This document shows, piece by piece, positions 58,520 to 64,000 of a DNA stretch of 64,000 nucleotides (position 1 is its first letter; every line of letters starts with the position of its first letter). A program made the position numbers and the translations under genes. The DNA is from Sympetrum striolatum. Its lineage: Eukaryota > Arthropoda > Insecta > Odonata > Libellulidae. The stretch covers positions 98,957,657 to 99,021,656 of the forward strand of contig OX388343.1 in assembly GCA_947579665.1 (NCBI GenBank), given 5' to 3'. The notes below the pieces were generated by a model, which did not search any database, was not told where the DNA came from, and worked only from the letters and a program-made list of their open reading frames with translations.

Positions 58520-60360
58520 TGACAGGAATTAAACAGTTCCCAGGATTAAATTGAAAATTACTTCATCATTTAATGTATCAGAACAGATGAACCTTTAAAT
58601 GTATCCCGTCATTTGCATCATGATGCCATTATTATTTTATAAATATCTAGGACGTCTGGATCGGGAATATATGAAATTAAGAAAACAGTTTTACCCCCAT
58701 TTCAGATTTTCTAGACGCAAAACGTATAATGCATAATTATCTTAAATGCCAATTTTTTCATTGTTTATCAAATCTCCTCTTCTGGGTAAATGGTTCAGCA
58801 ATGGCAAGTTCAAATGTGACATTTATAGAAGCACATCGCTAATCCAATCATATACAATTTCTATTTGCTGGTAATTCACTGTATATTGTGTAAAATGAAA
58901 CGTATTTCCTTAAATGTTGTTATTTGAAAAGTTTTAATTTATTTTTTCTTTTTACCCAGACATTCGTCTATTCAACTTTGGTCAAAATAACTTTGCTTCC
59001 CTTAATAATGTGAAAAAATCCTCAACATTTTATCACTCTTGTATCTTGCTACATGCAACAAATACCAAGAATAAGAAAACATTCCGAAAATAGAGAGATC
59101 GCTTAAAAGAGAAGAAATGCGAGAGAAGTTTTTTCGACTGGGAAGCCATGGACCCCGCTATGCACAAGTTGGCAGTGGTCCAGGTAAGATGCTCCTCGAA
59201 TTCTCTGTTCTTGCCTCCATATTCCCTCCGCCATTTTGTCTCTTCGTATCCTTTCTAATTTTTCCTCTTCCAAACTTCAACTTAGTTATCTCCGCCCTTT
59301 TATTTTCTACATATTTTCATCTTCCTATCTCAATACGTTTTTAGCAGCAACTTTCCTCCAAAATCTTCAGTTCTAACCCTAAGCGAGCTTTCCATCTGCG
59401 CGCCAAGTATCGAGAACATTCTTTGTGGACCCACTTTTGCGGGCAATATTCCGACGTTATTAGCGCTAGGAGAGCACGCGGTGAATTTACTTTCTGCTCG
59501 TGGTCTCTCTTTGCGTCCGAGAGACCGTTAAATTGCCTCCTATATTAAAAGATATTTACGATACAAGTTGTGCTCAAACGACGTACTTTGAAAATCATAT
59601 ATATTTTGGAGAACACAATTTTGAGAAGACAATCTTACTGTCGAAAACATTGTGAAAATTTCGATAGCCTTTGCGAGGCCGATTACAAACTATGTATTCG
59701 ACTCAAAACGTAAGAATATCAACCTAGGACGTACTCTGTTGAAGTGTATCTATACTCCGAGATTATGCGGATCATGGAATCCGTTTTTATTTTTTGATGG
59801 ATGTTATTGAGGTGCATCATTTGCAGGTCTCTAGAAGGCCTTCGACCGTTGGGTCGTAGAAGTGACCGCTATTCTCTCAAAGTTTTCTTTATTCGATTAC
59901 AATAATAAATATAAAATAAATTCTTAATATAATAAAATGAAGATAATTTGATTATAAAATAGATTTGTAAATATTTGCCTTCTCTCCAAAGAATTTATTA
60001 ATCATCAGTATTGCGAAAGGCTTCTTTAGAGCAAATTGACGTCGGATGAAGATGAACTGGTTGGGGAGAATGGCTGTTATTTCACTATGTATGTTGTACT
60101 ATGGCTGTTTATTCACCGCACCAAACAATGTAAACTTTAGTAGAATATTATAACAGCTGAAGGATTATTTTCAATCCATCGACGGCTAACTTCATCTCTA
60201 CTTATTTAGGGGGAGGTCTGAAGGCCTAATGGATGAGTTTTGTGAATCTGAGGAAATGAACGTCGGTATCACAGGTTCTATCGGAATGCATCCTGGAAGA
60301 GATCGAGAATAATGAGATTAGTTTAGTCTATTTTTGCTTCCTGCCTCAGCTTACTACCGT
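58520..60360. other. No gene demonstrated; weak exon candidate at 59.1 kb
   Basis: 59117-59183 is open from an ATG and ends at CAGGTAAGA, an ideal splice-donor sequence, followed by pyrimidine-rich DNA. The 22 residues show no known motif, so this stays a weak candidate. The remainder is AT-rich. Confidence 0.3.
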
Positions 60361-60369
60361 AAAAAAACA

Positions 60370-61760
60370 GCTTTGTTATATTTATATATGCGTTTCTTTA
60401 TGCGACTGCTGTCGTCTCCCGCTTTTCAACTTCCACTTTTCACGATCCACCAGTCTCCTTCTTGCAGGCCTCTAGAAGTCATTGCCTCCTCCACATCCAA
60501 CTTCTAGGCGGTCTGCATGTTTCCTCTTTTTAGGTGGCATCCATTTGATAATCTTCTTCGGCCATCTGTTATCAACCATCCGTTGGAGGTACTTATACCA
60601 CATCAGCCTCTTTGTTTCTATTTTTTCGATAATATTTCCTTAATCTGCATAATTTCTCTTATTCGCTCGTTTCTTAGATGGTCTAATCTAGAGATACGGC
60701 TACTCCTTCGCCAATAGTCCATTTCCAGGGACACAAGCTTTTTTTATTACTCTTATTTATTTCCCATTCCTCTGCTCCATATACAGTGATACTTTCGACG
60801 ATAGTTTTGTACATAGTTGTTTTTGTTTTCTTTGAGATTTTTTTCACCCAACAAGGTTGGGTATAGAAGACGGGTCGCCCGTTTTCCTTGCCCCATTTTA
60901 TTTGCTATGTCTTGGGTCCGCCTCTTGCAGTGAAGGTAATCCCTTAGTATTTTAAGATGTTAGTGTTCCTTATCTCCTAGTCTCCAACATCCAAGTCACC
61001 CAGTTCATCGTCACCCACTACTCTGTTTTGTCTTTGCTTATTGTTAGTCCCTACTTTAAATACTCGTCTTCTAATTTCCTGAACATACAGCTTGCAGCAT
61101 CCCTATCTCCAGCCACAATTACCTGATCATCTGCAAACAATGAGGTATATATATATTGCATCGTTTCCAACGGAAATTCCCATATTTCCACATTTATTTT
61201 CCCAGTTCTTTAAGACTTCCTCCAAATATATTTTGAATAATGTTGGTGCTAAAGTACACTCCTGTATCAAGCCCTTGCACACTGGAAAACCTATCGAAAC
61301 TTTCCCACCCACTTTAATTGCACTGCTACATCCACAATAAAGTTTTTCAACTGCTTTAACATATATTTCCTGCACACCATTTTTTTTGTGGTTCCCTATA
61401 ACTTGCTTAATGGGACGGTGTTGTAGGCCTTCTGTAAATCTACGAATATTAAGTGGACAGGACGTCCCCTTTCGAGCCTCTTTTCTGTCAACTATCTTAA
61501 TGTAAAGATACCGGGAATGCGAGATCGACCTGTTCGGAACCCGTTTTGTTTTCTGATTCCTGTACTTGATATTCAATTTTTGTCTTCGGAACTTTTCCAT
61601 ACAGCCTTGCTATGGTACATATAACACTAATTCCTCTATAGTTGTTACAATCGCACTTGTTTCCTTTTTTATATATTGAAGTTATAATAACTTTTTCCCA
61701 TTCATCGGGTGGATCAGCGCCTCGTAAGCACTTACTAAATATTGTGGCTAATGTACAATT
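60370..61760 (-). pseudogene. LINE reverse-transcriptase half (3 prime part), minus strand
   Basis: In several frames on the minus strand, the conserved order of an APE-type non-LTR reverse transcriptase can be followed. LATIFSKCLRG and NNYRGISV come first (about 61624-61647), then KNGVQEIYVKAVEKLY, KGLIQECTLAPTLFKIYLEE, and the catalytic FADDQ (FADD at 61126-61137), then GLTISKDKTEY. A distal segment RLMWYKYLQRMVDNRWPKK follows, with the C-terminus WKLKSGRRQQS ending near 60382. Frameshifts (one just before FADD) and stops show it is inactive. G-to-E and S-to-A changes in the usual RQGC.LSP box also mark decay. The 3 prime end lies near 60370 in ATAAATATAAC. Its 5 prime edge at about 61760 abuts the same family in the opposite orientation. 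Confidence 0.88.
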
Positions 61761-61762
61761 AA

Positions 61763-62850
61763 TTGAATATAATAATTATTAGATTGAATGACCCAATAGT
61801 AGGGCGCTACGGAGAAAGAGTGCTTAATGACAACGGCGAACGACTTATTGAATTATGTCAGCAACACGCTTTAAAATTACAAATGGTTGGTTTAAAAATA
61901 AAGGCATCCATGGATACACAATCCACTCGCAATCTAAGATCCATCATTGATTATATCATTGCCAAACAGGAGTCCATGTCAAAAGTGGAAGACGTGAGAG
62001 TGATGCGAGACCCGGAATGTGGCTCAGACCACTATTTACTTATATCTAAAATTTATTTCCCATATAATGGTGACAGAAATCCAACCATAGAGGAGAGTAT
62101 GCAGCAAATTTTAGCAGACCCAATAAAGTACAACCTAAAGCTTAGAGATGACTCGACAAGATTTATGTTCCAGACAAGATTGAAAATAAAATTACTGGCT
62201 ATCCCAGAAGGATCGCCAAATGAAATGTACGAAGTCATAAAAAAACTGAATTCATGAGGCTGCTAGAGAAGCGCTTGATGAACTTTCACCCATACAAGGA
62301 TATAGAAGAGACACTCCGTGGTGGAACAGTAAGTTGGAGAATCTTGTAGAAGATAAAAAGACTGCCTATAGAAAATGGTTAGCCACGAAACAAGATGAGG
62401 ATGGAAATTATTACAAAACGAAACGAAGAGAGGCACAAAAAGAGATTGCTAGAGCTAAGAATGAATATTGGGATATATTGTGTGAAGAAGTGGATAAGTG
62501 TGCTGGAAACACAAGGACAAACAAAGTCTGGAAAAAACATAAAGGGTTAAGAACTCAAATGAAAGACAAAGCGGGTATTAGCTTGATTAGTACGGATTAG
62601 TGGAAGAAGGATTACCAAAGTTTATTAAAAGAAGATAGAAACTAATTCACAGAAAAGGTCAAGGAGAGAACTGATGCAAGCAAATGCGATACACCAGAAG
62701 GAAAACTGATGAACATAAAACAAGATCAGAAAATAACATCAGAAGATATAAAGATCGGATAAAGTCTAGGATACATATCTATATATGGAATTAATAAAGT
62801 CTGCCCCAGAAAAGATACTAGAGATATTAGCGTAGTTAGATACCCACGAT
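61763..62850 (+). pseudogene. LINE endonuclease-to-RT-linker half (5 prime part), inverted
   Basis: Plus-strand frames give the C-terminal half of an APE-like endonuclease: VGRYGERVLNDNGERLIELC, then RNLRSIIDYIIAKQ, then ECGSDHYLLISK (the GSDHYL box, 62021-62041). A frameshift near 62255 leads to HEAAREALDELSP, TPWWNSKLENLVEDKKTAYR and a Lys/Glu-rich linker to about 62630. Beyond stops it continues to about 62835 with ELIKSAPEKILEILA. That is where the reverse-transcriptase domain would begin, which is just where the minus-strand half starts. The 5 prime half of the endonuclease and ORF1 are absent. Confidence 0.86.
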
Positions 62851-62854
62851 AATT

Positions 62855-64000
62855 TCGCTAACTCTTTAAGCTATGCTTCCGTTATTACTGAAATGCTTAG
62901 ATTTTCCCTCACGATGAAGTATGAGCTTTCAGATTCTTTCGTAGCAATTTAAATTCAATTTTTTATATTTAATTTTCTGAATGGTGCACTTAATGATGAT
63001 TTCAACAAACACCACTTTCCTAATATTTCTAACGAATTTCATAATGATGAGAGCAAATTTTAAAAACATCAGCTAAATTTCAAGGTTTATATTTTATACT
63101 TCATTGTTAAGAGTGAAAATTTTAATTTGATTTTTGGTAAACATAGATATAGAATAAATTTTAAGGAAAAATACATTGGTTGTAAGTTTTTCCCTATACC
63201 ATTGTAAGTTGACCGCAATTTCAGGCCCATCCACGCAATATCCCGCAATTCTGCAGGTGTCCTCTAAGGCACACATCTGGGCCCCATCCGATTATGAGAC
63301 GCACACAATTGCGCTCCATCAAACCCTCTAATATGCGGTCGAAGAAGAAACGAGCCAACAGATATTGTGGGTAAAACGTCACGCGATAAATCCCTCCCTT
63401 TTTTGTCGTTCGTTGCCATATTCGGAACGGTTCCTCCATTCCATCGACGAGAGTTTCGATTTTTATTGTGGGTTGCCGCGCTGAAATCCAATCTCGGACC
63501 ACCTCGTTTTTAAATCGCTCGGAATCGATGTCCGAGAGAAAATCCCTTTTGTTTGGGCTCCACGAGGCGGTAAGCGTGGTCGTCGGAGGCCCTCTTTCGC
63601 CAAATTGTAGCTGCCGCAGCAGAAATTCACTCCGAGCTCCTTAAAGTAGCGAAGAACGATTCGCAGGGACTTTCATGAATACAAATTCGAGGGTCTGAAA
63701 ATGTGTAGCATCATAAAATTAATGAGACGGGAATTGTGGGGGATTAACATCAATTGGAAATTTCAACGGAAGGTGTGTTTAGAGATGAAAGCAATAGTTT
63801 GGTAAGGATTGCATTCCTATAATTAAAATAAAAACTTAACAGTACAGATTTTTAAAAAATATATCACGACCGGTGCCGACCTAGTATTTCTATTATCATC
63901 ACATGTACGTCTGCATTAGTAAATTTTAATTGATTTCATTATAATTAAATATTAACATAATTGGTGACAGTTATGCAATATATTTGATTTCGTTTGAGTA
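62855..64000. other. No gene recognised
   Basis: AT-rich to 63.2 kb. Then a GC-balanced block to about 63.65 kb with overlapping 93- and 75-residue minus-strand frames and no motif I recognise, then AT-rich to the end. Confidence 0.45.

Noticed and set aside
1..64000. CRISPR array, prophage or bacterial operon
   Set aside because: No regularly spaced short repeats with unique spacers, no ribosome-binding-site/gene packing, and all recognisable proteins are eukaryotic transposon remnants.
1..64000. LTR retrotransposon or endogenous virus
   Set aside because: No paired long terminal repeats, primer-binding site, protease or integrase motif was seen; the only reverse transcriptase is of non-LTR type.

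Overview
The window reads as a piece of an AT-rich, intron- or intergenic-type genome of an animal, most likely an arthropod (probably an insect). Reasons: there are no long open frames, no bacterial-style gene packing, no rRNA or convincing functional tRNA gene, and nearly every recognisable object is a eukaryotic transposable element. The species is not identifiable from the sequence alone. I found no host protein-coding gene I can defend. The short open frames scattered through the window are what random AT-rich DNA gives, except where they fall in decayed transposons.

Layout. 0-13 kb: mostly anonymous AT-rich DNA with a LINE 3 prime end on the minus strand (about 2.07-2.45 kb), a tRNA-derived SINE (4.72-4.84 kb) and a 772-bp hAT-type MITE (11.30-12.07 kb) with a perfect 8-bp target duplication. 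13-26 kb: a LINE C-terminus plus tail (13.08-13.62 kb), several LINE-tail-like repeats, a foldback relic (19.18 kb) and the first copy of a hairpin-headed repeat (20.56-21.28 kb). 27-29.6 kb: one piggyBac-like MITE inserted in the terminal repeat of another (27.10-27.94 kb), then a decayed hAT transposase (28.48-29.21 kb) whose terminus lies in a second, inverted hairpin-headed repeat. 31.4-32.4 kb: third hairpin-headed copy, carrying an exact 317-bp tandem period. 34-55 kb: scattered repeats, including a 246-bp family (34.98 and 51.60 kb), a SINE with a perfect 13-bp target duplication (43.41-43.54 kb), a cluster of SINE, foldback and Tigger-like MITE (46.67-47.43 kb), a long (TA)n run (48.6 kb) and two unexplained inverted-repeat structures (52.33 and 54.81 kb). 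56.31-58.51 kb: a 2.2-kb hAT-type element with perfect 8-bp target duplication and unrecognised cargo. 60.37-62.85 kb: a LINE copy whose endonuclease half and reverse-transcriptase half lie head to head, the signature of twin-primed, 5-prime-inverted insertion.

Nothing here forms an operon or pathway. What the window records is layered transposition: SINEs that would depend on LINE machinery, MITEs that would depend on absent hAT, piggyBac and Tc1/mariner transposases, and insertions into earlier insertions that give relative ages. I saw no CRISPR array, phage, toxin gene or recognisable viral sequence. No previously undescribed functional system can be demonstrated; the best candidates for new description are the hairpin-headed tandem-repeat element, the large hAT element with unknown interior, and the foldback structures.
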